This document shows positions 9,305 to 17,596 of a stretch of DNA of 64,000 nucleotides, piece after piece (position 1 is the first letter of the stretch; every line of letters starts with the position of its first letter). The notes below the pieces were generated by a model that saw nothing but the letters and a program-made list of their open reading frames with translations, was not told the origin of the DNA and ran no database searches. The stretch is from an uncultured Coriobacteriaceae bacterium (GTDB lineage: Bacteria; Actinomycetota; Coriobacteriia; Coriobacteriales; Atopobiaceae). A program made the position numbers and the translations under genes. Location of the stretch: positions 18,531 through 82,530 of the forward strand of contig CADBYM010000012.1 in the NCBI GenBank assembly GCA_902798915.1, written 5' to 3'.

Positions 9305-10408
9305 ATGAGAATCTCCCACGTTCCCGACGCCGAGAAGACCATGTACCAAGACTTGCTGCTCCTCGCTGACGAGCAGTGGGACATGGTGGAGACCTATCTC
9401 GCACGGGGCACGATGTACGTCCTGCGCGAAGCCGGAGAGGTGCGTGCCGAGCTTGTGCTCACCGACGAGGGAGACGGGCTCGCAGAAGTGCAGAACCTTG
9501 CGGTCGACCCCGTCTGGCAGCATCACGGGTACGGCGCCGCCCTTCTCGACTACGCCCTGCGTCGCTGCAAAGGTTGGGCACGACGGCTGCGCGTCCGCAC
9601 GGGCGACAGCCCGCTCACCGTGCCCTTCTATGAGCGTTGCGGATTCACGCAGGTCGGGCGCTTAGAGGACTACTTTGTGGAGCATTATGCGCAGCCCATC
9701 TACGAAGCCGGCGCGCGCCTACGCGATGCGGTCATCCTCGAGCGGGACGTGCCTGTCGCTCACGTGCCCACGCGCTTCTTCACCGCCGACTTGCATATCG
9801 GCGACCAGGCCATCGCGCGCTGGCGCGGCTTTGGCACAGACGTGGGCGCGCACGATGACCTGTTGCTTGCCCGTCTCGAGGCGCGCTTGCAGCGTGACGA
9901 CGAACTATGGATTCTGGGCGACGTGTGCAAGCCGCGCGTCGAAGATGTTGTGAACCTGCGCGCCGCCATCCCCTGCAAGAGCGTCAACGTCATCATCGGA
10001 AACCACGACAGCCGCGCGAAGTTCGTGACCGCCGGGTGCTACAACACGGTTGAGTACTATGCGCACGTTGGCAAGCAGCGGCGCGACGGTTATCGCTTCG
10101 TGCTCTCTCACTACCCCATGCTCGATTGGGACCGCGCCTACCACGGAGCTTACATGCTGCACGGACACATCCATAGCATGCCGTCGCACGAATCCTCACG
10201 CGCGCGCCACGACTCAGTGCCACCAGACCACGAGCATGGCGGCATGGGCATACGCGGCTACAACGAGCAGATGCGCGAGCGAGCCTGTCGCAGGTACGAC
10301 GTGGGTGCCGATGCGAACGACTGGGCACCCGTGAGCGTCGAAGACATCCGCACGTTCTTTGGCGGCGACGAAGCGTGGAGCGCCGCGCACGGCCTGCCGG
10401 TGGACTAG
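9305..10408 (+). CDS. Fusion of GNAT acetyltransferase and calcineurin-like phosphoesterase
   Basis: One 367-residue chain with two enzymes. Residues 1-~150 are a GNAT domain, with the acetyl-CoA loop (HHGYGAALLDYAL near 75) and the typical FYERCGF near 105-115. Residues ~155-310 are a metallophosphoesterase with all blocks: TADLHIGD, LGDVC, GNHD, SHYP and HGHIH. A long tail follows. The frame is continuous and the linker shows no stop or frameshift, so this is a true fusion. GAGGAG precedes the ATG. Stand-alone phosphoesterases of this type act on phosphodiesters; the acetyl acceptor is unknown. Confidence 0.85.
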   Translation: MRISHVPDAEKTMYQDLLLLADEQWDMVETYLARGTMYVLREAGEVRAELVLTDEGDGLAEVQNLAVDPVWQHHGYGAALLDYALRRCKGWARRLRVRTGDSPLTVPFYERCGFTQVGRLEDYFVEHYAQPIYEAGARLRDAVILERDVPVAHVPTRFFTADLHIGDQAIARWRGFGTDVGAHDDLLLARLEARLQRDDELWILGDVCKPRVEDVVNLRAAIPCKSVNVIIGNHDSRAKFVTAGCYNTVEYYAHVGKQRRDGYRFVLSHYPMLDWDRAYHGAYMLHGHIHSMPSHESSRARHDSVPPDHEHGGMGIRGYNEQMRERACRRYDVGADANDWAPVSVEDIRTFFGGDEAWSAAHGLPVD

Positions 10409-10805
10409 GGCCAACCATTTCCGACCCGTTGGTCATTGGTCATTCCCTTTGGTTTTCAGGCTGCCAAAAGTCCGCCTTCCTGCCTTCGCAAGACAAAAAG
10501 TGACAAATGATTATTTGTACTATCCACAAAACCGCAGCTCACAAGAAGATAGTGCAATGATTGATTCCATCGTTGTACACTTGCTATTTTACTGACTGCC
10601 AAACGATCGCATCAACATTCAAGGTAAATCGTGATGAGCTGGGGTTTTGTAGTTGGTTTCGGTATTTATTGTTCACTATCGTATGGCTTGCATCGGTGAA
10701 ATGAGGCCTCATGCTTCGCTCCTCTCCATGAGTGGGTTCAAGTCGCGCACATCCTTGGCTAGTGGTATGATTTGTATGATTTGTAGCACAGATTAAGGAG
10801 GCATC
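10409..10805. other. AT-rich intergenic region
   Basis: No gene is supported. The region is visibly lower in GC than its neighbours. It holds a short perfect palindrome ACAAAT-GATT-ATTTGT at 10503-10518 that could be an operator, and two copies of TATGAT (10766-10771 and 10775-10780) shortly before the AbrB-type gene that may serve as its -10 box; no good -35 box was found. Confidence 0.4.
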
Positions 10806-11015
10806 ATGTCCATGCCAGAGGGAAAGGGCGCGTGGACGGCGACGGTCGGCACAAAGGGCCAAATCGTCATCCCCAAGGAGGCGCGCGACATGTTCGGCAT
10901 CATGCCCGGCGACACCCTCGTCATCCTAGGTGACGTGAAGCGCGGTCTCGCCATTCCGCCAAAGGAGCAATTCAGCGAGTGGATTCGCGCCGCGTTCGAA
11001 GGAGAAGGACAATGA
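10806..11015 (+). CDS. AbrB/SpoVT-type DNA-binding protein
   Basis: A 69-residue swapped-hairpin AbrB domain: TATVGTKGQIVIPKEARDM at residues 12-30 followed by PGDTLVILGD. This fold occurs in small transition-state regulators and in MazE-like antitoxins. AAGGAGG lies just before the ATG. Its stop codon overlaps the ATG of the downstream glycosyltransferase (ATGA), so the two are translationally coupled, and it may autoregulate the pair. No toxin gene is adjacent, so an antitoxin role is unlikely. Confidence 0.88.
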   Translation: MSMPEGKGAWTATVGTKGQIVIPKEARDMFGIMPGDTLVILGDVKRGLAIPPKEQFSEWIRAAFEGEGQ

Positions 11016-12187
11016 GGGTTCTCTGGTTCTGCATTCCCGCCTACGGCCATACCAACCCCACCATCGAGGTCGTGCGCGAGCTCATACGACGCGGCCACGA
11101 AGTGCGCTACTACTCCTTCGAGGAATTCCGCCAGAGGATTGAGGAGGCAGGCGCGGAGTTCGTTTCCTGCGACGCCTACCTGCCTCCCATCGATGCCAAA
11201 GCCGAGCGCCGACTGCGCAAGGTATCGACCACCGAGATGAGCGTACAGTCGTTCCGAACCGTCACGGCTCTCGACCCTGTGATTTCCTCCGACGTCGAAG
11301 CTTGGCGCCCAGACGTCGTGGTCAGCGATTCCGCGTGCTTCTGGGGCAAGCTCGCCGCATTCAAGCACGATTTGCCCTGGGTGTGCTCCACCACGACCTT
11401 CGCCTTCAACGAGCAATCTGCCAAGTACATGGAAACTAGCGCCCGCGAGCTCGCCGACATGGTGTTGGGCCTGCCACGCATGAACCGAGAGATTCGCAAG
11501 CTGCAACCCCTGGGCTATCACGTCAAGAGCGCGCTCGACGTCGTGCGCAACAAGCCCGACGACTACACGATCGTGTACACGTCACGGACGCTCCAGCCCT
11601 GCGCGGAGTCCTTCGACGAGGAGCACTATCGCTTCGTCGGCCCCTCGGTGCGAGACGTCGCACCGCACGAGAAGAACGGACGCCCCCTGGTCTACGTCTC
11701 TTTGGGCACCGTCATCAACGACCGTCCGGGCTTTTATCACACATGCATCGAGGCGCTGCGCGATGCCGACGTGGACCTGCTCATATCGTGCGGAAAGGCA
11801 TTCGACCCAACGTTGCTGGGCAAGCTGCCCGCCAATGTACGGGTCGAGCAGTACGTCGACCAGATGGACGTGCTGTCCCGGGCAAGCCTATTCGTGACGC
11901 ACTGCGGCATGAACAGCGCCTCCGAGGGCATGTGGATGGGCGTTCCCGAGCTTCTCTACCCCCTCACGGGAGAGCAGCGTGCGGTAGCCAGGCGCGTGTC
12001 AGAGGTCGGCGCCGGGGCCCCGCTCGACGCGCATGCGGCAAAGGACCCGGCCAAGCTTCGCGCGTCCGTATTCGCGGCCCTCAAGAGCGATGCGCTCGCT
12101 GCCGGAAGTGCCCGCATGCGGGAGGACCTGCGCTCATGTGCCGGACCCGCCGGTGCCGCAGACTTCATCGAAGGAGTGGCCCGCTGA
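11012..12187 (+). CDS. Macrolide-type (MGT/UGT-fold) glycosyltransferase
   Basis: A 391-residue GT-B enzyme of the GT1/GT28-like group. The N-terminal MRVLWFCIPAYGHTNPTIEV is the acceptor-domain start, and the nucleotide-sugar signature FVTHCGMNSASEGMWMGVPEL lies at about 300-320. Such enzymes move a hexose from a UDP-sugar to lipids, natural products or antibiotics. No signal peptide or membrane helix is visible. The start at 11012 is fixed by the ATGA overlap with the AbrB-type gene. The substrate is not predictable from the neighbourhood. Confidence 0.87.
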   Translation: MRVLWFCIPAYGHTNPTIEVVRELIRRGHEVRYYSFEEFRQRIEEAGAEFVSCDAYLPPIDAKAERRLRKVSTTEMSVQSFRTVTALDPVISSDVEAWRPDVVVSDSACFWGKLAAFKHDLPWVCSTTTFAFNEQSAKYMETSARELADMVLGLPRMNREIRKLQPLGYHVKSALDVVRNKPDDYTIVYTSRTLQPCAESFDEEHYRFVGPSVRDVAPHEKNGRPLVYVSLGTVINDRPGFYHTCIEALRDADVDLLISCGKAFDPTLLGKLPANVRVEQYVDQMDVLSRASLFVTHCGMNSASEGMWMGVPELLYPLTGEQRAVARRVSEVGAGAPLDAHAAKDPAKLRASVFAALKSDALAAGSARMREDLRSCAGPAGAADFIEGVAR

Positions 12188-12475
12188 CGGCACACCACCA
12201 TGAGCGCGGTGCAATTCTCGGCATACACTGCGTCGAGGACCCGTTGCGTCATCTGACGGTTGCGCTCCGAAGCGGGAGAGAACGCGTGCTCAACTACCCA
12301 CGAGGGGTCGTATTCGTGCAGCCGCTGACAAAAGGGCCGTATGGCAGCGGCGCACGAGGCAAAGAGAGAAGCGTCCCCCGGTCGCCATTTTCACCGCATT
12401 TGCGACGCATTGCATCTCCAGGCGATATGAGGGCAGGGACCGTCCCTCTTGGATGGGCCAGACGGATACCGAAAA
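12188..12475. other. Intergenic region, no gene recognised
   Basis: Between the glycosyltransferase stop and the inverted-repeat element no reading frame with a ribosome-binding site and credible codon use is seen. A short G/C hairpin near 12430-12450 might act as a terminator for the glycosyltransferase, but it lacks a U-tract. Confidence 0.4.
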
Positions 12476-12566
12476 CTACTCAGCAGGTATCAATTCATGA
12501 ACCGTTTGCCGAGCTTTCCTGCACTTTTTCGACCGATGCTTTGATTAATAATTACCTGCTGAGTAG
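12476..12566. repeat. Inverted-repeat element, copy A (91 bp)
   Basis: Bounded by perfect 13-bp inverted repeats, CTACTCAGCAGGT at 12476-12488 and its complement at 12554-12566. The interior resembles copy B at 14980-15084 (roughly three quarters of positions match), including ATGAACCG and GATTAATAAT. It has no coding capacity and lies 8 bp beyond the stop codon of the first flavodoxin-like gene. It could be a MITE-like mobile repeat or a conserved structured RNA/terminator. Confidence 0.75.
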
Positions 12567-12574
12567 GTCGCATC

Positions 12575-13102
12575 CTAAAGAGCCGCAATGAGTGGTTCGA
12601 GAGTGCCGAAGTCCACGAAGCTCACCTGCTTGCCATACGTCTCCAGCATGGCGCGTACCTCGGCGTTCTTCTTCTCCTCGGGAAGGTTCTTCGCCTTGTT
12701 GCACAGCAGCCTCATCATCGTCTTGTGCTTGAAGCCGAGCTTCGAGTAGTCTATCCCGCCCCTCAGGTGGAAGATGCGCGCAGCCGCGAACACTTCGCCC
12801 GAAAGCTGCCGCCTCATGTTGCCCTCGATGCTTTCGACGTTCTCTGATTCAGTCGGGTCCGCAAGGCCGACTGTCGCGATCACGATCGCCTTGCCCGTGC
12901 AACTCGAAAGCCTGACGAAGGTCTTCTTCATCCCCAAGACCCCACCTGCATACAGCGCGCCGACGTAGGCGATGGTGTCGTATTGATTGATGTCGCCCAC
13001 GGCATCGTACGGGCGCGCCTCGATGCCCGTCCTTCTCGCGAGCTCTTCGGCATACTGCCTTGCCGTCCCATATTGCGAACCGTAGATAACGACGCTCGTC
13101 AT
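12575..13102 (-). CDS. Flavodoxin-domain protein, copy 1
   Basis: A 175-residue single-domain flavodoxin-like protein. The FMN phosphate-binding loop is IYGSQYGTARQYAEEL at residues 6-21; the central ALYAGG and the late FHLRGGIDYSKLGF resemble the protoporphyrinogen-oxidase-like flavodoxin group. It probably acts as a redox protein in the cytoplasm. The start at 13102 follows GGAGGAAAGC. A second gene of exactly the same length at 16948 encodes a protein about 85% identical (27 differences by eye). The next gene upstream is an AAA+ ATPase with a very different base composition. Confidence 0.87.
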   Translation of the reverse strand: MTSVVIYGSQYGTARQYAEELARRTGIEARPYDAVGDINQYDTIAYVGALYAGGVLGMKKTFVRLSSCTGKAIVIATVGLADPTESENVESIEGNMRRQLSGEVFAAARIFHLRGGIDYSKLGFKHKTMMRLLCNKAKNLPEEKKNAEVRAMLETYGKQVSFVDFGTLEPLIAAL

Positions 13103-13175
13103 GCTTTCCTCCACAAACCTCGGGTCTCTTCCAGGAAGGGTGTTCGGGGAAGGGAGCTCCGCCGCAGGCGGACGC

Positions 13176-14852
13176 TCACGCCTCCTCGATGACACACGTG
13201 TGGCGCTTGAAGTCGGGGTCGCCGCTGCGCGCGCCGGGGTCGTAGCTGATCGCGACCAGCAGCGTGTTGCCCCGGTAGTGCTCCAGGCGCGCCGGGTAGT
13301 CGCGCCGGCGGATCTGCTCGAGGGCGGTCCCGGCCGGCCGGCCGCGCTTGAGCTCCACGACGAGGGCGGGCCTGTCGGCGTGGCCGGGCGCCGGCAGGTA
13401 GCAGACGTCGGCGAAGCCCTTGCCGCTGTCGAGCTCGAGCACCGTCGTGTAGTAGCGCTGCGCGGCGTAGTAGGCCAGCTGCACGGCGTAGCTGAGCGCC
13501 GCCTCGTCGTTGTAGGTCCTGTTGGCGGCGCGGTCGTGCGCCTCCTCCAGGAGCTCCGCCACGCGCGCGGCGTCCCTGTCCCAGGTGGCGCGCAGCAGCT
13601 CCTTGGAGCGCTCGAAGGCGCGCAGCGGCCCCTCCCACTCGGGCGCCCGCGTCGACGTCCTGAACTCGTCGAGCACCTCGCGGTTCGGGACGAACACCTC
13701 GCCCGTCCCGGCGTCGTAGCCCAGGTAGCCGAGGTGGACGAGCAGCGACAGCACGTCGTCGCGCCCGCGGAGCGTCGTCATGTCGTTCTGGTAGGTCGAG
13801 GCGTCGATGCGCAGCCTACCGCCGTCCATCAGCAGCGCCACGGTCGACTTGAGCCCGTCGAAGTCCATGCGGATGTAGTCCGCGAGCGCCTCGTAGGTCT
13901 CGGTCTGGTTCCAGTAGTCGCGTATGACGCCCGTGGTGACCGCCTCCACCACGGAGAGGGGGCTGTAGAGCGGGTAGCGCGCCGCCGCGGGCGCGCTGCC
14001 GGTCTCCCTCAGCCCCCTGTGCCCCGGGTCCGCCGGGACCACGTCGCTCACCTCGTAGCCGTCGTACCACACCCGGACGGCCTCGAAGTCGCGGCCGTAC
14101 CCCTCGCACAGCGCGCGCACCTCGTCCTCCGTGAAGCCGGTGTAGCGCGCCAGCTGCCTCGGGAACATCATGGAGTGCTCCGTGAACATGTTGAGGGCGG
14201 AGTGCTGCCCGTACTTCTTGATGGGCAGGATGCCCGTCATGTAGGCCAGGGCGATGTGGTCGTTGTCCTTCATAAGGTCGCGGAGGAAGTCGAGGTACTC
14301 CGTCTGTCCTCCCTTGTCGTCCTGACGTTCCCGGAAGACGGCGTCCCACTCGTCGATCACGAGGACCAGCTGCCTGCCGCTGCCGGAGTACGCGTCCTCA
14401 AGCGTCTGCATGAGATCGCCCTCATCGAAGTAGTCCTCTTCCGGATACTCCCGCCGGATGTCCCTCGCCACCAGGCGCTGCATGCGCTCGAGCGCCTCGT
14501 GAACGGGCCTTCCCCTCTTGAAGAACCGCGTCATGACCAGCCGCACGACGTCGAAGCCGCCGAGGTGGGCGTCCCAGGCGAGCTCGCCGCGGGCCGTCCG
14601 CGCCGGCGCGCCGGCGGCGAGCCTCGTCCCCTCGAAGAGCGCGCGGGCGTCGGCCGTGCGCCCGTAGTAGGCGCACACCATGTCGGCCGCCATCGTCTTG
14701 CCGAACCTGCGCGGGCGCGAGACGCTCACGTACCGTTGGTTGGTGTTGACCAAGGAGTTCAGGTAGGCGATCATCTCGGTCTTGTCGACGAATATCGCCG
14801 AGTTGACCGCCATCTCGAAGCCCCGCCTCCCCGGGTTGAGGTACGTCCCCAT
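13176..14852 (-). CDS. AAA-ATPase-like / PD-(D/E)XK nuclease-family protein
   Basis: A 558-residue protein of the AAA-ATPase-like plus DUF1703-type nuclease family found widely in gut bacteria. It has FVDKTEMI at residues 21-28, a P-loop-like RPRRFGKTMAADM at 46-58, a Walker-B-like LVLVIDEWD near 160, and a C-terminal nuclease-like core with ALVVELKRGR. The start at 14852 (MGTYLNPGRRGF) has GGGGGACAC upstream. The gene is visibly richer in G and C, with almost only G/C at third positions, than the genes around it, which supports acquisition by transfer. The biological role of the family is not settled. Inverted-repeat elements flank this gene together with the flavodoxin gene. Confidence 0.87.
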   Translation of the reverse strand: MGTYLNPGRRGFEMAVNSAIFVDKTEMIAYLNSLVNTNQRYVSVSRPRRFGKTMAADMVCAYYGRTADARALFEGTRLAAGAPARTARGELAWDAHLGGFDVVRLVMTRFFKRGRPVHEALERMQRLVARDIRREYPEEDYFDEGDLMQTLEDAYSGSGRQLVLVIDEWDAVFRERQDDKGGQTEYLDFLRDLMKDNDHIALAYMTGILPIKKYGQHSALNMFTEHSMMFPRQLARYTGFTEDEVRALCEGYGRDFEAVRVWYDGYEVSDVVPADPGHRGLRETGSAPAAARYPLYSPLSVVEAVTTGVIRDYWNQTETYEALADYIRMDFDGLKSTVALLMDGGRLRIDASTYQNDMTTLRGRDDVLSLLVHLGYLGYDAGTGEVFVPNREVLDEFRTSTRAPEWEGPLRAFERSKELLRATWDRDAARVAELLEEAHDRAANRTYNDEAALSYAVQLAYYAAQRYYTTVLELDSGKGFADVCYLPAPGHADRPALVVELKRGRPAGTALEQIRRRDYPARLEHYRGNTLLVAISYDPGARSGDPDFKRHTCVIEEA

Positions 14853-14904
14853 GTGTCCCCCTCGCGCTCGCCGATCGCGTCCGATGGTACCACAGGCGGG
14901 CGCA

Positions 14905-14967
14905 CGGAGGGGCGCCGCCCCATGCGCCGGGTTGGGCAAGCGGAGGGGCGCCGCCCCATGCGCCGGG
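14905..14967. repeat. Direct repeat, two 27-bp copies with internal palindrome
   Basis: A 27-bp sequence starting CGGAGGGGCGCCGCCCC occurs twice (about 14905-14931 and 14941-14967). Each copy contains the palindromic core GGGGCGCCGCCCC. It lies just upstream of the ATPase gene and might be an operator or simply a slippage product. Confidence 0.7.
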
Positions 14968-14979
14968 CCGGGTCTGCGA

Positions 14980-15084
14980 CGGCAAACTACTCAGCAGGTA
15001 TCAAATTATGAACCGCTTGCGGCTCTTTCCAGCGCATTTGCGGTCGATGGTTCGATTAATAATAACCTGCTGAGTAGTTTGCCG
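14980..15084. repeat. Inverted-repeat element, copy B (105 bp)
   Basis: Bounded by perfect 20-bp inverted repeats (14980-14999 and 15065-15084, containing CAAACTACTCAGCAGGT and its complement). The interior is related to copy A. It abuts the end of a decayed minus-strand gene, whose frame runs into the element and ends inside it at 15001. Confidence 0.78.
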
Positions 15085-15366
15085 CCGTGCCACCCGTGCC
15101 CAACGCTCGACAACACCGGCAGCCTCAAGCGCCTTTGCGGCCTCGTTCGATGGGTCCTCCACGCTCGGATAGAGCATGGCAAGATAAGGTAATCGCACGG
15201 CACTGACTTCTCAAATAGGCCCATCACAAGCCTTTCGATCTCTCTGATGGTTCGAGGCACCCGTGGCCCTTGGTGTTGCCTGATGACACCCGCAACATCA
15301 ATCACCCACAACGAAGCTCCGTGCTTGTCAGAATACTCGCACAGGCCGTCGTAGCACTCCTATAAT
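15085..15366 (-). pseudogene. Frameshifted remnant of an unrecognised gene
   Basis: On the minus strand one frame reads CYDGLCEYSDKHGASLWVID... to ...IREIERLVMGLFEKSV (about 15366 to 15200), and a neighbouring frame continues LPYLAMLYPSVEDPSNEA...VVERWARVA until the inverted-repeat element at 15084. Both halves look like genuine protein and join near 15195 with a one-base shift. No start codon is left: a TAG lies just upstream of the first half. The 3' end was probably replaced by insertion of the element. I do not recognise the parent family. Confidence 0.55.
15361..15366 (+). promoter_or_regulatory. Probable -10 box for the secreted protein gene
   Basis: A perfect TATAAT lies 35 bp before the ATG at 15401. 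No good -35 match is found at the usual distance. Confidence 0.4.
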
Positions 15367-15400
15367 GTGGCTGTCCAAATGGCTTTGCATAGGAGGAAGC

Positions 15401-16120
15401 ATGACGAGCAGCGTGCTCTCGACGGTTTTGGCAGCGACCCTGGCCTTCGCGGCTTGTCCGACAGGAGCGTTCGGCCCGGGATTGAAAGGCCCCAAGCCCG
15501 CGTCGGTCGTCAGCCAAGCAGCCGGCAACAAGAGCGAAGGCACCATCTCTTTGGCCAAGAAGAAGACGAGCAACGACCGCATAACCACGCTTAACATCCA
15601 AACGAAGTCCCACCCCGACGCGCGTTCCGTAATCCATCACATCGAGATGGCAAAGAAATGGGGGCCGAAGGCCTCCGAAGGGAGCATGACGTGCATATGG
15701 GCCTACAGCAGTTCCCTCTGCGCAATCCGCATCGACCAGATGATAAGGGAAGTAGGGGCATCAAAAGAGAGTCCCTCGGGCACGAAAGACACGAAGAACA
15801 TCGGCTACGCAATCGATGGGCGCGTCGTGTGCGTGAGGTTCGATTACTCTCAAGCAGAGAAGACTGTCACGGCCATTTTCGACGATGAAGGCAAGCTCAT
15901 ATGCGTAAGGGATATCGGTGGCGATGCCTACAACGACTGGGATTTCCACGACGATACGCTCCTCAGCCACACCGGCGGGTATAGCACCGAAGAATTGATG
16001 GAGCCGCAGGCAATAGGAACGTGGGACGATAATGATCGGCTCTCCAAACAGAAGGAGCTGCTGGACCTTGCGTACAAGTACCGTGATCTGCTGCAGACCG
16101 ACAAGATGATTGACGTTTGA
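15401..16120 (+). CDS. Secreted protein of unknown function
   Basis: A 239-residue protein starting at the ATG at 15401, chosen because AGGAGGAAGC precedes it; upstream in-frame starts lack this. The N-terminus (SSVLSTVLAATLAFAACPTGAFG) is a signal peptide, and the AAC could be a weak lipobox. The mature part is mixed-charge, without recognised motifs, and includes ARSVIHHIEMAKKWG, a Cys-containing segment with CIWAYSSSLCAIRI, and a Tyr/Asp-rich C-terminus. I do not recognise the family. A terminator follows 80 bp downstream. Confidence 0.7.
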   Translation: MTSSVLSTVLAATLAFAACPTGAFGPGLKGPKPASVVSQAAGNKSEGTISLAKKKTSNDRITTLNIQTKSHPDARSVIHHIEMAKKWGPKASEGSMTCIWAYSSSLCAIRIDQMIREVGASKESPSGTKDTKNIGYAIDGRVVCVRFDYSQAEKTVTAIFDDEGKLICVRDIGGDAYNDWDFHDDTLLSHTGGYSTEELMEPQAIGTWDDNDRLSKQKELLDLAYKYRDLLQTDKMIDV

Positions 16121-16201
16121 TCCAACAGCCGCTCGCGCCCTGCCCAAGCGGGCCTCAACTGGGACATCATGCGAAGTTGACGCACTCCGCGATCGACGTC
16201 A

Positions 16202-16225
16202 GGCACCCTCCAGGGTGCCTTTCTT
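16202..16225 (+). terminator. Rho-independent terminator
   Basis: GGCACCCT and AGGGTGCC form an 8-bp perfect stem with a 2-nt minimum loop (4 nt if the last pair opens), followed by TTTCTT. It fits the end of the upstream secreted-protein transcript. Confidence 0.75.
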
Positions 16226-16264
16226 CATAGTGGCTTACGCACGCTTTGCCACCTTCATCGGGCG

Positions 16265-16372
16265 AATGCCCATCAGACGTGAGCCTGCGGGCCTCTGGAC
16301 GGCGACAGCGATGTCGCTTCTTGCAAATCACCACGAACGCGAGAGCCAAACAGCACCATGCGGCGCACCCCA
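16265..16372 (-). pseudogene. Remnant of an MNT-type nucleotidyltransferase
   Basis: One minus-strand frame reads VRRMVLFGSRVRGDLQ, which matches the LFGSRARGD active-site motif of minimal nucleotidyltransferases (the antitoxin partner in HEPN/MNT pairs). The expected continuation SDIAVAV appears in a neighbouring frame, with the second catalytic Asp lost. The rest cannot be recovered. This is a short decayed fragment, and the call rests on one motif. Confidence 0.4.
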
Positions 16373-16947
16373 CTAGCATGCGTTGACACTGGCAAGCAGA
16401 TTTCCGAAGGCGCTTTGTGTCGCATCCTCCCTTGACGACCATCGTCCCCTCGCGGGACTGAGAGCGTCGCGGTCGCCATGCTCGTCTTGGAAGTAATCTG
16501 TAAGGCCATCGTGGGCGAGGTCGCCCATCTCGTTGGCGAACGGCTCAAGCAATCGCTCTCGTTCGCAATCATTGAGCATTAGGGCCAAGAGCCTGTCGGC
16601 AATTCCCATGATTCGGAGATGCCAACGGCACCGTGGACGAACTCACGGGTAATCGGCATCACCCAGACGGCGCTGCCTAGCTCACGCTTAACCGACTAGG
16701 CTGCCGTCAGCCACTATTCTACCCACACCCCCCCTGCCACAGCCAACAAATCACGCGCAAGGGGCGGGTCGCACTCGCGCGAGAGGCCGCATGGTTCAAG
16801 TGCGGGTGTAAAACCAGCCTAGTTGCGTTCAGGCCGGAACTGAACTGTACGCAGGATGCCACGGATAGAGGTACACGTGGGCGGCAAACGCCGCCGACCT
16901 ACGCGCAGGACAGGTGTGATGTGATGCGAAGAGCGCAATCTCACATC
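16373..16947. other. Mostly non-coding, decayed region
   Basis: An open minus-strand frame at 16373-16609 (starting MGIADRLLALMLND) has no ribosome-binding site and unconvincing composition after its first 50 residues; it may be part of the same decayed locus as the nucleotidyltransferase remnant. Nothing else is supported up to the second flavodoxin-like gene. Confidence 0.4.
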
Positions 16948-17475
16948 CTAGAGAGCGGCAACGAGGGGTTCGTGGGCGTCGAGGTCCACGAAGCTCACCT
17001 GCTTGCCATACGTCTCCAGCATGGCGCGCACCTCGGCGTTCTTCTTCTCCTCGGGAAGGTTCTTCGCCTTGCTGCACAGCAGCCTCATCATCGTCCTGTG
17101 CTTGAAGCCGAGCTTCGTGTAGTCTATCCCGCCCCTCAGGTGAAAGATGCGCGCGGCCTCGAACACCTCCCCCGGAAGCTGGCGCCTCATGTTGCCCCTG
17201 ATGTTTTCGACGTCCTCCGCGTCGGTCGGGTCCGCTAGGCCGACGGTCGCGATCAGGATCGTCTTGCCCGCGCAGCTCGCGAGCCTGGCGAAGGTCTTCT
17301 TCATCCCCAGGATCCCGCCCGCATACAGCGCGCCGACGTAGGCGATGGCGTCGTACTGGTTGATGTCGCCGACGGCATCGTACGGCCGCGCCTCGACGCC
17401 CGTCCTTCTCGCGAGCTCCTCGGCGTACTGCCTCGCCGTCCCGTATTGCGTGCCGTAGATAACGATGCCCGCCAT
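16948..17475 (-). CDS. Flavodoxin-domain protein, copy 2
   Basis: A 175-residue paralogue of the protein encoded at 12575-13102, the same length and about 85% identical. It has the FMN loop IYGTQYGTARQYAEEL and FHLRGGIDYTKLGF. The C-terminal residues differ most. Upstream spacing to an AGGGGC site is acceptable. As with copy 1, an AAA+ ATPase gene lies next upstream on the same strand, but here of a different family (DUF4143). Confidence 0.87.
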   Translation of the reverse strand: MAGIVIYGTQYGTARQYAEELARRTGVEARPYDAVGDINQYDAIAYVGALYAGGILGMKKTFARLASCAGKTILIATVGLADPTDAEDVENIRGNMRRQLPGEVFEAARIFHLRGGIDYTKLGFKHRTMMRLLCSKAKNLPEEKKNAEVRAMLETYGKQVSFVDLDAHEPLVAAL

Positions 17476-17596
17476 GTTCTGCCCCTACTTCGTCGTCGGG
17501 CTCAGCTCTTTGCACCACTGATAAGGCATTCTATCGCATCATGCACCGGAGGAGGAGTGCCCTTTCGCGTACCAGCATGGCACGCAGCAAAGCTGG

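Noticed and set aside
13101..15011. 636-codon plus-strand open frame opposite the GC-rich ATPase
   Set aside because: It arises from extreme third-position GC of the real gene; the protein is low-complexity Arg/Val/Ala.
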